Positions 8,124 through 17,863 of a stretch of DNA of 64,000 nt are shown here, piece by piece; the first letter of the stretch is position 1; each line of letters begins with the position of its first letter. Source of the stretch: Hymenobacter cellulosivorans (lineage in GTDB: Bacteria; Bacteroidota; Bacteroidia; Cytophagales; Hymenobacteraceae); contig NZ_CP095049.1 of NCBI RefSeq assembly GCF_022919135.1, positions 1,054,001 to 1,118,000 of the forward strand. The letters are read 5' to 3'. The notes below the pieces were generated by a model. It worked only from the letters and a program-made list of their open reading frames with translations. It made no database searches and had not been told where the DNA came from. Made by a program: the position numbers and the translations under genes.

Positions 8124-8697
8124 AGCATTCTGGGCCGCCGCCTCGCTGCTCCTGATTACGGCCTGTAGTCAGGAGCAGGATGCTGCCCGGGCGGGCCAGC
8201 CGGCCCGCAAGCCGCTGTACTTCGACGTGAAAGGCTTTCTGGACAACCAAGCGGCTCTGCTTACCCGGCAACAGCCGGCGGTGGAAAAGCAGGTCATGCT
8301 GCGTGACGGGCAAGTAGAAACCACCCGGGTCGAAAAGGTGGACTGGAGCAAGGAATTGCAGATTTTCTACCAAGCCGACATTAATAAGCCCGCACTGCGC
8401 GGTGCCTACGAGGCTCAAAATGCGCCAGTAGGTGACACGGTGACTATAGCCAAGACTTACCGCCGCAAAGCCGGCGTTGAGAACATCGTAGAGCAGCTGC
8501 GGGTAGAGCAGAATGACACCAAGAAAGGCCGTATTGAGGCTGTGCTGACTCAGGATAATCCGCTGTTCTTCTCACGCAAAGTATTGGCACTGCAGTACCA
8601 GAATGGGCTGCTGAAAACGTACCGGGTACAGGGCGTGCAGAAGCTGATTCTGTTCGACACGTTGCGCTACTCGGCTACCGTGACGGTATTGCCGTAG
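8116..8697 (+). CDS. Hypothetical lipoprotein downstream of gpmI
   Basis: A 193-residue protein with a lipoprotein signal (hydrophobic core and LLITAC lipobox, Cys17). The mature part has mixed alpha/beta character with no domain I recognise by name; KVDWSKELQIFYQADINKPALRGAY is a typical stretch. Its ATG lies inside the end of gpmI, with an eight-base overlap, so the two genes are probably translationally coupled. It converges with the next gene, four bases away. It is likely membrane anchored. Similar lipoproteins next to gpmI are common in this group as far as I recall, but no function is known. Confidence 0.75.
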   Translation: MHRAFWAAASLLLITACSQEQDAARAGQPARKPLYFDVKGFLDNQAALLTRQQPAVEKQVMLRDGQVETTRVEKVDWSKELQIFYQADINKPALRGAYEAQNAPVGDTVTIAKTYRRKAGVENIVEQLRVEQNDTKKGRIEAVLTQDNPLFFSRKVLALQYQNGLLKTYRVQGVQKLILFDTLRYSATVTVLP

Positions 8698-8701
8698 CTA
8701 C

Positions 8702-9256
8702 TTAATCCAGATACGGCTCGACGCGGGCCACAGCAGGCTTGCCTTCCGAGAAGGTTGCCGACACATTATTGGTCCGCTCGGTGTCCCGAATCTGGACTTT
8801 GGAGCAGGAACCGCCGCTTTGCCGGGTGGAGGCATCCAGCGTTTCGCGCAGGCGCTGACCGTAGCCAGGGCGGAAATTAGTAATAACGGCCCGACGCAAC
8901 AGACGCTGCTCGGGCATGCAATAGAACTCAAACTGGTTGCCCTGGTGCTGCAGCGTCAGAATGGTGTCGTTCTGTCCTTTCTCGTGCACGTTAGCAAACA
9001 GCTTGCGTGATACAATCTTTGCTCCTGCCTGCAGCAGTTCCTCGGCGGTAAGCTCGGCTCCGAAAGGCTGACCGGCCAGCGTATCGTTGGTCGTGACACA
9101 AGTAGCTTTGGACGTAACCGGCCGGGGCACCGTGCGGCGCTTGGGGGAGGGAGGTGGCTCCGACTGCGTACGGCTGGCGGGGCTGGTGCTCACGGCGGCG
9201 CACACTGCCAGGGCAGAGACGAGTTTAACCGCAGAGAGCAGGGCAGCAGACAACAT
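8702..9256 (-). CDS. Hypothetical exported protein
   Basis: This 184-residue protein has an N-terminal hydrophobic segment of about 20 residues that could act as a signal peptide. A Pro/Ser/Arg-rich linker at about 27-50 follows, then a soluble domain with four cysteines (CVTTND near 53, FYCMPEQ near 112, GGSCSKV near 149). The cysteine content suggests an exported, possibly disulphide-bonded protein. I do not recognise the family. It converges with the gpmI-lipoprotein pair. Its upstream region contains only a weak TTATTTG-like box. Confidence 0.55.
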   Translation of the reverse strand: MLSAALLSAVKLVSALAVCAAVSTSPASRTQSEPPPSPKRRTVPRPVTSKATCVTTNDTLAGQPFGAELTAEELLQAGAKIVSRKLFANVHEKGQNDTILTLQHQGNQFEFYCMPEQRLLRRAVITNFRPGYGQRLRETLDASTRQSGGSCSKVQIRDTERTNNVSATFSEGKPAVARVEPYLD

Positions 9257-9337
9257 AGCGCAACAGGGGCCTTTTCTGGCTCATACGCAAATAATTAGCG
9301 CGCGGCTTGTCGTCTACCGGATTTATTTGGTACCGGG

Positions 9338-9766
9338 CTAGCCTTCGGTGCCCATTAAGGTAGCCACAATCCAGCGGCGGCCACCGTGGTTGCGGTGCTC
9401 ACCCAGGTACACGCCCTGCCAGGTACCCAGCGCCAGCTCCCCGTTGGTAATCGGGATGGTAACGGAGGTGCCCAGCGTAGCGGCTTTCAGATGGGCCGGC
9501 ATATCATCGGGGCCTTCCTGGGTGTGCAGGAAGTAAGGCGCATTTTCGGGCACGGCCCGGTTGAAATACTGCTCGAAGTCGTGGCGGACGGTGGGGTCAG
9601 CGTTTTCGTTGAGGCTCAAACTAGCCGAAGTGTGCTGAATAAAGAAGTGTACCGTCCCGATTTTGATACGCTCCAGCTCGGGCAATTCGGCTACCAGCAC
9701 GTCGGTGATGAGGTGGAAACCGCGGCGTACGGCGGGCAGGCGCAGGCGTTTCTGGATCCAGATCAT
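9338..9766 (-). CDS. YjbQ/UPF0047 family protein
   Basis: A 142-residue single-domain protein of the YjbQ (UPF0047) family. Conserved segments include GTVHFFIQHTSASLSLNENA, DMPAHLKAATLG and the C-terminal GTWQGVYLGEHR. Some members have weak thiamine-phosphate-synthase activity in vitro, but the physiological role is unsettled. It is cytoplasmic. It begins nine bases after the beta-helix lipoprotein gene on the same strand, so the two are probably co-transcribed. The full length matches the family. Confidence 0.88.
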   Translation of the reverse strand: MIWIQKRLRLPAVRRGFHLITDVLVAELPELERIKIGTVHFFIQHTSASLSLNENADPTVRHDFEQYFNRAVPENAPYFLHTQEGPDDMPAHLKAATLGTSVTIPITNGELALGTWQGVYLGEHRNHGGRRWIVATLMGTEG

Positions 9767-9775
9767 AGCGGCAGG

Positions 9776-11266
9776 TTAGAGGTCTTTACGCTCGTAGGCG
9801 CCTGGGTCGGGGGTGTTCAGGTCGCGGGAGCGGTTGAGCAGGTCGGTGGTAATGCCGCCGAAGGGCCGAGCTGTATTTCTCACGGCGGAAAGGGTATCGA
9901 GGTTATAATCGAACTTATCGGCAAACTGGCCGGCCGGGCGCTTGAACTTGGGGTCCACGTTGAGGCGGTTGCCGTTGTTGTCGAAGGACGTTTTGTAGCG
10001 CTGAGTGCGTAGCACGCTGTTCTGAATGATCAGCTCGGGGTAGTCGTTGCCGTTCTTGAAGAGCAGCTCTTCCGGAATAGAGCCCCAAATGATAGAGTTG
10101 CGGATGGTAATGCGGGTCGGCAGTGGCCCGGGCACACGCCGCACCGCTGACTCATTGGTAAAGGCCAAAGACTCTGTTTCGCGCCGGAACTGGGGCGTGT
10201 AGTTGGCAATGGTGCAGAAGTTCAGGTTGAACGTACTACCCGCCAGGCCTAAAATAGCATACTCGCCGCAGTTGGTAAACAGGCAGTTAGTTAGGTTAAA
10301 GTCACCGCCAATGCTGAGCGCGCCGGCTCCGTCGAAGGTTTGTCCGCCACCGGCGAAGGATAGCCGGGAGCCGGAAATATTCTTAATAACGGTGTTTTCA
10401 ACCGTCACCCGGGGCCGGGGCTGCTGGTTGCCGGGGTTGTAAACTAGCAGGCCGAAACTGGCATTCTTGATTTCGGCGTAGCGAATTACGTTGTTGCGGC
10501 TGCTAACCGAGTCGAACTGAATACCGGCCCACTGGCCCGGTATTTCATTGTAGAACGGCTCCAGCCGGTCGGCCGAGAAGCGCACGATGTTGGGGTCGGT
10601 GGGCTTGATTTCGCCGGTGGGTGAATAGGTAGGGTTCACCCGCAAGGTGCCCTTCACGATGATGGCCGCCCCGGCGTGGGCATACACCCGGGCGCCGGCC
10701 TCGATGGTCAGCACGCAGCCGGCAGGTACCAGCACCGAGCTGGGCAGCACGTGGGGCTTGTCTTTGCGCCACACCTCGTTGCAACCCAGTACTCCGCGGT
10801 GGAAGAAGGCGTTTTGCCCGTAAGCCACCAGCTCGACCTGCTGATCGTTGCCGTTGGTTTTAAACCGCAGCTGGTCAGCAATCAGGAAGGGCTTGCCTTC
10901 GGACTGGGCACCGCCCGGGCCGAGCTTGGCCCGCACCAGCACCAGCAAACTGTCCTTACCCCGGATTTCGACGTTGTTAGCCATGGCACCACCGTCGCCG
11001 TTTACGATGATGGAATATTCGGTTACGGCCGGATTCACGACGCTGATCTGTTCCACCTTCACGGCCCGACTGTTGCGGTTGTACACCCACAGGCGCTTCG
11101 TAACGGTGCCGACCTGGGTGAAGACCGTATCAAAGAGCACCGTATCGGTCGAGAATTCGAGCTTGGCGCTGGGGTCAGTGGTCAACAGGTCTTCCTTGGG
11201 CTCACAGCCCGGCAGCACGGTAAGCAGACAACTCAGGATGAGCAGGCAGGGTAGCAGAAAGCGCAT
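9776..11266 (-). CDS. Right-handed beta-helix lipoprotein
   Basis: A 496-residue exported lipoprotein with a hydrophobic signal and the lipobox VLPGC (Cys21). The first 150 residues resemble an immunoglobulin-like domain (FDTVFTQVGTVTKRLWVYN). The rest has repeated short strands with Asn/Gly turns, such as IRYAEIKNASFGLLVYN and IRNSIIWGS, typical of pectate-lyase-like parallel beta-helices. A catalytic role cannot be assigned. It is probably attached to the outer membrane. It is the first gene of a unit with the YjbQ gene. A REP-like inverted repeat lies immediately upstream. Confidence 0.78.
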   Translation of the reverse strand: MRFLLPCLLILSCLLTVLPGCEPKEDLLTTDPSAKLEFSTDTVLFDTVFTQVGTVTKRLWVYNRNSRAVKVEQISVVNPAVTEYSIIVNGDGGAMANNVEIRGKDSLLVLVRAKLGPGGAQSEGKPFLIADQLRFKTNGNDQQVELVAYGQNAFFHRGVLGCNEVWRKDKPHVLPSSVLVPAGCVLTIEAGARVYAHAGAAIIVKGTLRVNPTYSPTGEIKPTDPNIVRFSADRLEPFYNEIPGQWAGIQFDSVSSRNNVIRYAEIKNASFGLLVYNPGNQQPRPRVTVENTVIKNISGSRLSFAGGGQTFDGAGALSIGGDFNLTNCLFTNCGEYAILGLAGSTFNLNFCTIANYTPQFRRETESLAFTNESAVRRVPGPLPTRITIRNSIIWGSIPEELLFKNGNDYPELIIQNSVLRTQRYKTSFDNNGNRLNVDPKFKRPAGQFADKFDYNLDTLSAVRNTARPFGGITTDLLNRSRDLNTPDPGAYERKDL

Positions 11267-11296
11267 AGTACAAATAATGAATCAGGTCACAAACGC

Positions 11297-11383
11297 GTCA
11301 TCCTGAGCCCGGCGAAAAACCTTCTGCTCCTGGAACGGCAAAGTTCTAGCGCGGGTAAGGTCCTTCGCCGAGCTCAGGATGAC
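11297..11383. repeat. REP-like inverted repeat (GTCATCCTGAGC family)
   Basis: Arms at 11297-11316 and 11364-11383 are complementary at 19 of 20 positions, starting with GTCATCCTGAGC. The element sits between prfA and the beta-helix gene. It is related in its outer sequence to the element at 35657-35760. Confidence 0.75.
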
Positions 11384-11421
11384 AAACGGATTATAGAGCA
11401 GCTTAGTGTGGCGTATTACGC

Positions 11422-12492
<1,071 letters not shown>

Positions 12493-12522
12493 CTTGCCTT
12501 CAGGAAATTGTATTTGCTTTTG

Positions 12523-12530
12523 CAAAGGTA
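12523..12530 (-). promoter_or_regulatory. -7 promoter element of prfA
   Basis: On the minus strand TACCTTTG matches TAnnTTTG exactly, 30 bases before the prfA ATG. The -33 region is weak. Confidence 0.6.
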
Positions 12531-12745
12531 AGGAAACAAACACGATGAACCCGGCCCCGCGTTCCAGGTAGCTAATACAATATAGTGTTGGTGCCAAGCG
12601 CTGACTTTCGCACGTCCTGTCGAGCCTCAGCGAGACATCTCATGGGCAGTGGTAATCAGTCAGCACCGCAACGTCAGCACGCAAGATTCTTCGTTGGGTT
12701 CGGAATGACGTTCTTTAGTTATCAAGTAAAAATCTGAGGCTGAAG

Positions 12746-12774
12746 TTGGACGGGCCAGATAATTCACTACTTTG
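12746..12774 (+). promoter_or_regulatory. Promoter of the threonine operon
   Basis: TTG (12746-12748) and TACTTTG (12768-12774) are separated by 19 bases, the usual Bacteroidota spacing. The -7 box has one base fewer than TAnnTTTG. Transcription would start near 12780, just before the leader peptide ATG at 12797. Confidence 0.6.
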
Positions 12775-12796
12775 GGCTCAATATTCAACGCGCCCG

Positions 12797-12883
12797 ATGC
12801 TTCAGCACTTCGCTACAGCCGCTTTTTCTTGCGCCCTGCCCGTGATTCCCACGGGTACAGGTACGGTCACAACAACCCGGTAA
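12797..12883 (+). CDS. Threonine-rich attenuator leader peptide
   Basis: A 28-residue open frame opens about 17 bases after the predicted transcription start. Its end reads TGTGTVTTTR, then TAA, so six of the last ten residues are threonine. This is the composition expected of a thr operon leader peptide (compare E. coli thrL). A stalled ribosome at these Thr codons would cover the left arm of a pause hairpin at 12876-12888 and free the antiterminator segment. The stop codon lies in the loop of that hairpin. It is not a functional protein. The evidence is the Thr codon cluster plus the ordered set of alternative hairpins, and the thr genes downstream. Confidence 0.85.
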   Translation: MLQHFATAAFSCALPVIPTGTGTVTTTR

Positions 12884-12934
12884 CCGGGCTGCACCTACCT
12901 CTTTCACTCTAGTTTCTTTTTGAGTCGCAGCCCG
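12876..12934 (+). promoter_or_regulatory. thr attenuator: pause hairpin and antiterminator
   Basis: Segment 1 CCCGG (12876-12880) pairs with CCGGG (12884-12888), with the leader stop codon in the loop. Segment 2 CGGGCTGC (12885-12892) can instead pair perfectly with GCAGCCCG (12927-12934), which is the left arm of the terminator. The two structures exclude each other, as in classical ribosome-mediated attenuation: stalling on Thr codons favours the antiterminator. Confidence 0.8.
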
Positions 12935-12979
12935 AGCCGAGGAAATCCCCGAAGGATTCCTCCCTGGCCCGGGCTTTTT
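12929..12979 (+). terminator. thr operon attenuator terminator
   Basis: AGCCCGAGCC (12929-12938) pairs with GGCCCGGGCT (12966-12975) with one mismatch. An inner GAGGAA..TCC/GGATTCCTC stem lengthens the hairpin, and five T residues (12975-12979) follow. It ends 28 bases before the thrA start codon. Confidence 0.85.
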
Positions 12980-13007
12980 CGTGTGTGTTCTTTTCAAGCT
13001 AAGCAGT

Positions 13008-15451
13008 ATGCAGGTTCTAAAATTCGGGGTACGTCGGTGGCCAATGCAGCCAACATTGCCAGAGTACTTGACATTGTAACGGCTGCGGCCCAGCAGGAAA
13101 CAACCGTGGTAGTCGTCTCGGCCCTGGGCGGTATTACTGATGCCCTGATTGAAGCCGGCCGCCTGGCCGCTGCCGGTAATGAAGAGTACAAGGAGCGCCT
13201 GCACCACATTGAAAGCCGCCACATGGACGCCGCCCGGGAGCTGGTGCCGGTAACCAACCAGAGCAGCGTACTGAGTTTGGTCAAGAAGCACTGCAACGAG
13301 CTGGAAGGCATCTGCAACGGCGTATTTCTGCTCGGCGAGCTGAGCGTGCGCACCCTGGATAGGGTTATGAGCTTCGGCGAGCTGCTGTCCTCGCAGCTGG
13401 TGGCCGCCAGCTTGAAAGCCCGGCAGGTAGCCCACCAGTGGCACGACAGTCGGCAACTTATCCGCACCAACTCCCAGCACGGCTTTGCCGCCGTCGACTT
13501 TGCCGCTACCAACCAGCTCATCAACGACTTTGTAGCCAGCCAGCCCGAAGCCTTATACCTCGTGCCGGGCTTTGTGGCTGCCGACGCCCAGGGTGCTACG
13601 ACCACGCTGGGCCGGGGCGGCTCCGACTATACCGCCGCCATTTTTGCCGGAGCCCTCGGGGCCAGCCGCCTGGAAATCTGGACCGACGTGAGCGGCATGA
13701 TGACGGCCGACCCGCGCCTGGTGCCCCACGCCCGGCCCATTGCGCGCATTTCCTACCAGGAGGCCATGGAACTGTCGCACTTTGGGGCCAAGGTGCTGTA
13801 CCCGCCCACCATTCAGCCGGTGATGAGCCAAGGCATTCCGCTCTGGATCAAAAACACCTTTGCCCCCACCGACCACGGCACTTTGGTTGAGGTAAGCCCG
13901 CCGGCTACCAACCACATTGTGCGGGGTTTGTCGAGCATTGGGCAGCTGGCTTTGCTCAGTCTCGAAGGCAGCGGAATGGTGGGCATTCCGGGCTTTTCGA
14001 AGCGGCTGTTTGAGGCTCTGGCCCGGGAGAAGATCAACGTGATTCTCATCACCCAAAGCTCCTCGGAGCATTCCATCAGCGTGGCCATCAACGCCCGCGA
14101 CGCCGCAGCGGCCCAACGCTCCGTGGACGAGGAGTTTGCCTACGAAATAGCCGTGGGCAAAGTAGACCCGCTGCACCTGGAAACCGACCTGGCCATCGTG
14201 GCTTTGGTGGGGGAGAACATGAAAAACCATACCGGCATCAGCGGGCGTCTGTTTGGGGCCTTGGGCAACAATGGCGTGAACATTCGGGCCATTGCCCAGG
14301 GCTCGTCGGAAAAGAATATTTCGACGGTTATCCGGGCCCAGGACGTGAAAAAGGCCATCAACGTGCTGCACGAATCCTTTTTTGAGGCGACCAGCAAGCA
14401 GGTGAATCTCTTCGTGGTGGGCGTGGGCAACGTGGGCCGCAAGCTCCTGGAGCAGCTCGACCGGCAGCAGGCCTACCTCCAGGAAAAGCTCAAGCTGAAC
14501 GTGCGCGTGGTAGGCGTGGCCAACAGCCGCACGTTTGCCCTGCACGAGCACGGCCTAGCTCCCGGCCAGTGGCAACAGGCTCTGGAACAGGGCGAGCCGC
14601 TGCATTTGCCCACCTTGGTTGAAGCTATTCACGCCCGCAACCTGCGCAACGCCGTGTTTGTGGATGTGACGGCCAGCGCCGACGTGGCCCAGGTGTACGG
14701 CGCGCTGCTTGAGAAAAGCGTAGCCGTGGTGGCCTGCAATAAGATTGCCTGCGCCTCGGAATACGTCAACTACGCCCGGCTCAAGGCCCTGGCCCAGGAG
14801 TTCAACACCGATTTTCTGTTCGAAACCAACGTGGGCGCTGGGCTGCCCGTCATTGGCACGCTGAACGATTTGCTGCGTAGCGGCGACGTGGTCAACCGGA
14901 TTGAGGCAGTGCTATCGGGTACTTTGAATTTCGTATTCAACCACTACGACGGCAAGCGGCCCTTTGCCGAGGTGGTGCGCCAAGCCCAGCAGGAAGGCTA
15001 CACCGAACCCGACCCCCGCCTGGACCTGAGCGGCACCGACGTGGCCCGCAAAATCCTGATTCTGGCCCGCGAAACCGGCGAGAAGCTGGAAATGGAGCAG
15101 ATTCAGAACGTGTCGTTCTTGCCCGCCTCGTGCATGGAAGGCAGCGTGGAGGACTTCTACGAGCAACTGGCCGTACACGAGGAGCATTTTCACGGCCTCT
15201 ACGAAGCGGCAGCGGCCCAGGGCAAGAAGCTCAAATTTGTGGCCCGCTACGCCGACGGCAAGGCCAGCGTGGGGTTGCAGTCCATAGCGCCTGGCCACGA
15301 CTTTTACGCCCTGCACGGCAAAGACAACGCGGTGCTGTTCTACACCGACCGGTATCCGGAACAACCCTTGGTGATTAAGGGGGCCGGTGCTGGCGCCGAG
15401 GTAACGGCCTCGGGCGTCTTTGCCGACATCATCCGCACGGCCCGGGGGTAG
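13008..15451 (+). CDS. thrA: Aspartokinase/homoserine dehydrogenase fusion, apparent frameshift
   Basis: A bifunctional enzyme of about 814 residues for the first and third steps from aspartate to threonine. The aspartokinase domain (about 1-300) is followed by ACT domains (GNNGVNIRAIAQGSSE in the second) and a homoserine dehydrogenase domain from about 465 (VVGVGNVGRKLLEQL; catalytic region GLPVIGTLNDLLRSGD). The natural start is the ATG at 13008, giving MQVLKFG, but the following GTSVANAANIARV is in another frame. The expected KFGGTS motif needs five Gs at 13026-13030, and only four are present. The only continuous open frame starts at 12920 inside the attenuator terminator and gives a foreign N-terminus. 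This is either a sequencing error or a real disruption. Confidence 0.88.
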
Positions 15452-15540
15452 CAGCACGCCATGTCGACCAGCAGGACACATGACGCTCTAAGTTGGCTTA
15501 TGCCCTAAACGATTCACCAGCATCTACTTCTCTTTCTCTT

Positions 15541-16497
15541 ATGTCTGCTTCCATCACCGTGCTGGCTCCGGCCACCGTGGCCAACGTCGTCTGCGGCTTC
15601 GACGTGCTGGGCTTTGCCCTGGCTACGCCTACCGACACCATGCACTTGCGCCTGACCAACACGCCGGGCGTAACCATCATCAACGAGGATGACTACGACC
15701 TGCCCACCGAGCCCACGCGCAACGTGGCCGGGGCCGCCCTGTTGGCCTTGCTGCGCGAAGCTCCGGCCGGCACTGGCATTGAGGTCCGGATTCAGAAGAA
15801 CATCAAGCCCGGCAGTGGCATCGGCAGCAGCGCCGCCAGTGCCGCCGGCGCCGTAGTGGGAGCCAACGAGCTGCTGGGTAACCCGTTCAGCAAAGAAGAC
15901 TTAGTGCGCTTTGCCATGTTCGGGGAAGAAGTAGCCTCCGGCGTGCAGCACGCCGACAACATTGCCCCGGCCATCTACGGCGGCGTCACGCTGATTCGGG
16001 CCACCGAGCCCCGGCCCGACATCGTGACGTTGCCCGCTCCCGAGCTGCACGTGACGGTGGTGCATCCGCAGATCGAGGTCAAGACTTCTGATGCCCGCCA
16101 GATTCTCAAAAAGGAAGTTTTGCTCAAGGACGCCATCCGGCAGTGGGGCAACGTGGGCGGGCTGGTGGCAGGTCTGCTCAAAAGCGACTACGACCTGATT
16201 GGCCGCTCCCTGGAAGACGTCATCATTGAGCCCGTGCGCAGCATTCTGATTCCGGGATTTGCGGCCGTGAAAGAGCAGAGCCGACTGGCTGGAGCCTTGG
16301 GCGGCGGCATTTCCGGGTCGGGGCCGTCCATCTTTATGCTCAGCCGCACCGAGGAAACGGCCCGGGCTGTAGCCCAGTCCATGCAGCAGATTTACACCGA
16401 TTTAGGCATTGATTTTCACACCTACGTCACCCGCATCAGCCCCGGTGGGGTGCAGGTAGTGCCCACCGAGCAGCTTCAGCCCAATGCAGTATTATAG
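15541..16497 (+). CDS. thrB: Homoserine kinase
   Basis: A 318-residue GHMP-family kinase that phosphorylates homoserine, the fourth step of threonine synthesis. The ATP-binding GHMP motif PGSGIGSSAASAAGAV is visible at about 92-107, and the C-terminal GGGISGSGPS motif near 255-264. I start at the ATG at 15541; an in-frame TTG at 15493 is possible but less likely. It is the second gene of thrA-thrB-thrC and overlaps thrC by 14 bases, so the two are translationally coupled. The length is normal. Confidence 0.95.
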   Translation: MSASITVLAPATVANVVCGFDVLGFALATPTDTMHLRLTNTPGVTIINEDDYDLPTEPTRNVAGAALLALLREAPAGTGIEVRIQKNIKPGSGIGSSAASAAGAVVGANELLGNPFSKEDLVRFAMFGEEVASGVQHADNIAPAIYGGVTLIRATEPRPDIVTLPAPELHVTVVHPQIEVKTSDARQILKKEVLLKDAIRQWGNVGGLVAGLLKSDYDLIGRSLEDVIIEPVRSILIPGFAAVKEQSRLAGALGGGISGSGPSIFMLSRTEETARAVAQSMQQIYTDLGIDFHTYVTRISPGGVQVVPTEQLQPNAVL

Positions 16498-17779
16498 CCT
16501 CAAGCACCAGGCCCCGAGCGTCGACTTCCGGGCCGCCACCATTGCCGGCCAAGCGCCCGATGGCGGCTTGTACTTCCCAGAAACCATTCCGCGCTTCTCG
16601 CCCGAGCTACTTGCTGACCTCAAGACCCTGCCCAAAGCCGAGCTGGCCTTGCAGGTGATGCAGCCCTACGTAGGCGACACGATACCCGCCGCCGAGCTGG
16701 CCCGCATCTGCGCCGAAACCGTGGACTTCCCGTTTCCGGTGGTGTCCGTCACGGAGCAGATTGCGGCTCTGGAGCTGTTTCACGGCCCGACCTTGGCGTT
16801 CAAGGACGTGGGGGCGCGATTTATGAGCCGCTGTCTGGGCTACTTTTCGCGCCAGCAAACCAGCAGAATAACCGTGCTGGTAGCTACGTCCGGCGACACG
16901 GGCGGGGCCGTCGCCAACGGATTTCTGGGCGTAGATGGCGTGGACGTAGTCATTCTCTACCCTTCGGGCAAGGTGAGTCCGGTGCAGGAGCGGCAGCTGA
17001 CGGCCCTGGGTCAGAACATTACGGCCTTGGAAGTGCAGGGCGACTTCGACGACTGTCAGCAACTGGTCAAGCAGGCTTTTACCGATTCGGCCGTGAATAG
17101 CCACCTGACCCTGACCTCAGCCAATTCCATCAATGTAGCCCGCTGGCTGCCCCAGCAGCTGTATTATATCTACGCCTGGCAGCAGTGGCAGCACCCCGAG
17201 CCGCCGGTGGTGGCCGTGCCCAGCGGCAACTTCGGTAACCTTTGCGCCGGACTGCTGGCCTACGTGTCGGGTTTGCCGGTGCAGCACTTTGTGGCGGCCT
17301 GCAACGCCAACGACGCCGTGGCCAGCTACCTGCGCACCGGCGACTTTGCTGCCAAAGCCGCCGTGGCTACTCTTTCCAACGCCATGGACGTGGGCAACCC
17401 CAGCAACTTTACCCGCATTTTAGAGCTGTTTGCCCAAAGCCACACCACCATCAGCCAGCTCATTCACGGCTGCACCGTGAGCGACGCCACGACCAGCACC
17501 ACCATCGAGCAGGTGTACCAGCAAACCGGCTACCTGCTCGACCCGCACGGCGCCGTCGCCTTTCACGCTCTCCAGGAGTACCTGCAAAGCCGGCCGGGGC
17601 AACATGGGCTGTTTCTGGAAACAGCCCACCCAGTAAAGTTTCCGGAGGTTGTCGAGCCGCTGATTGGGCAGGCCATTGCCCTACCCGAGTCCTTGCACGA
17701 GCTGATGCGTCAACCCAAGCAGAGCATACGGCTAGAGGCGCGCTACGAGGCGTTGCGGGAGTATTTGCTGGCCCGCTAG
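16484..17779 (+). CDS. thrC: Threonine synthase
   Basis: A 431-residue PLP enzyme that converts O-phosphohomoserine to threonine. The PLP lysine is Lys107 in TLAFKDVGARFMSR, followed by the phosphate-binding SGDTGGAVANGFLG. The N-terminal MQYYSLKHQAPSVDFR and the DGGLYFPE segment are typical of the family. Its ATG lies inside the end of thrB. It ends the threonine operon; I see no strong terminator after it, so read-through into the DUF3365 gene 84 bases downstream is possible. Confidence 0.95.
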   Translation: MQYYSLKHQAPSVDFRAATIAGQAPDGGLYFPETIPRFSPELLADLKTLPKAELALQVMQPYVGDTIPAAELARICAETVDFPFPVVSVTEQIAALELFHGPTLAFKDVGARFMSRCLGYFSRQQTSRITVLVATSGDTGGAVANGFLGVDGVDVVILYPSGKVSPVQERQLTALGQNITALEVQGDFDDCQQLVKQAFTDSAVNSHLTLTSANSINVARWLPQQLYYIYAWQQWQHPEPPVVAVPSGNFGNLCAGLLAYVSGLPVQHFVAACNANDAVASYLRTGDFAAKAAVATLSNAMDVGNPSNFTRILELFAQSHTTISQLIHGCTVSDATTSTTIEQVYQQTGYLLDPHGAVAFHALQEYLQSRPGQHGLFLETAHPVKFPEVVEPLIGQAIALPESLHELMRQPKQSIRLEARYEALREYLLAR

Positions 17780-17863
17780 CGGCCAACTTCTGATTCTTTG
17801 CGTTGTTTGTACTACCAAAGCCGGTCGTTGCCGGTGGGTCTGTGTCCTTTGCTTTTTGCTGCT

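Noticed and set aside
12920..13007. Upstream extension of thrA from the ATG at 12920
   Set aside because: It starts within the attenuator hairpin and encodes no aspartokinase-like residues. The true start is the ATG at 13008, with a frameshift soon after.
13020..13031. Programmed -1 ribosomal frameshift at the G run of thrA
   Set aside because: The tRNA would have to re-pair with CGG after GGG, with a first-position mismatch, and no slippery heptamer or downstream stem is evident. A deletion or sequencing error is simpler.
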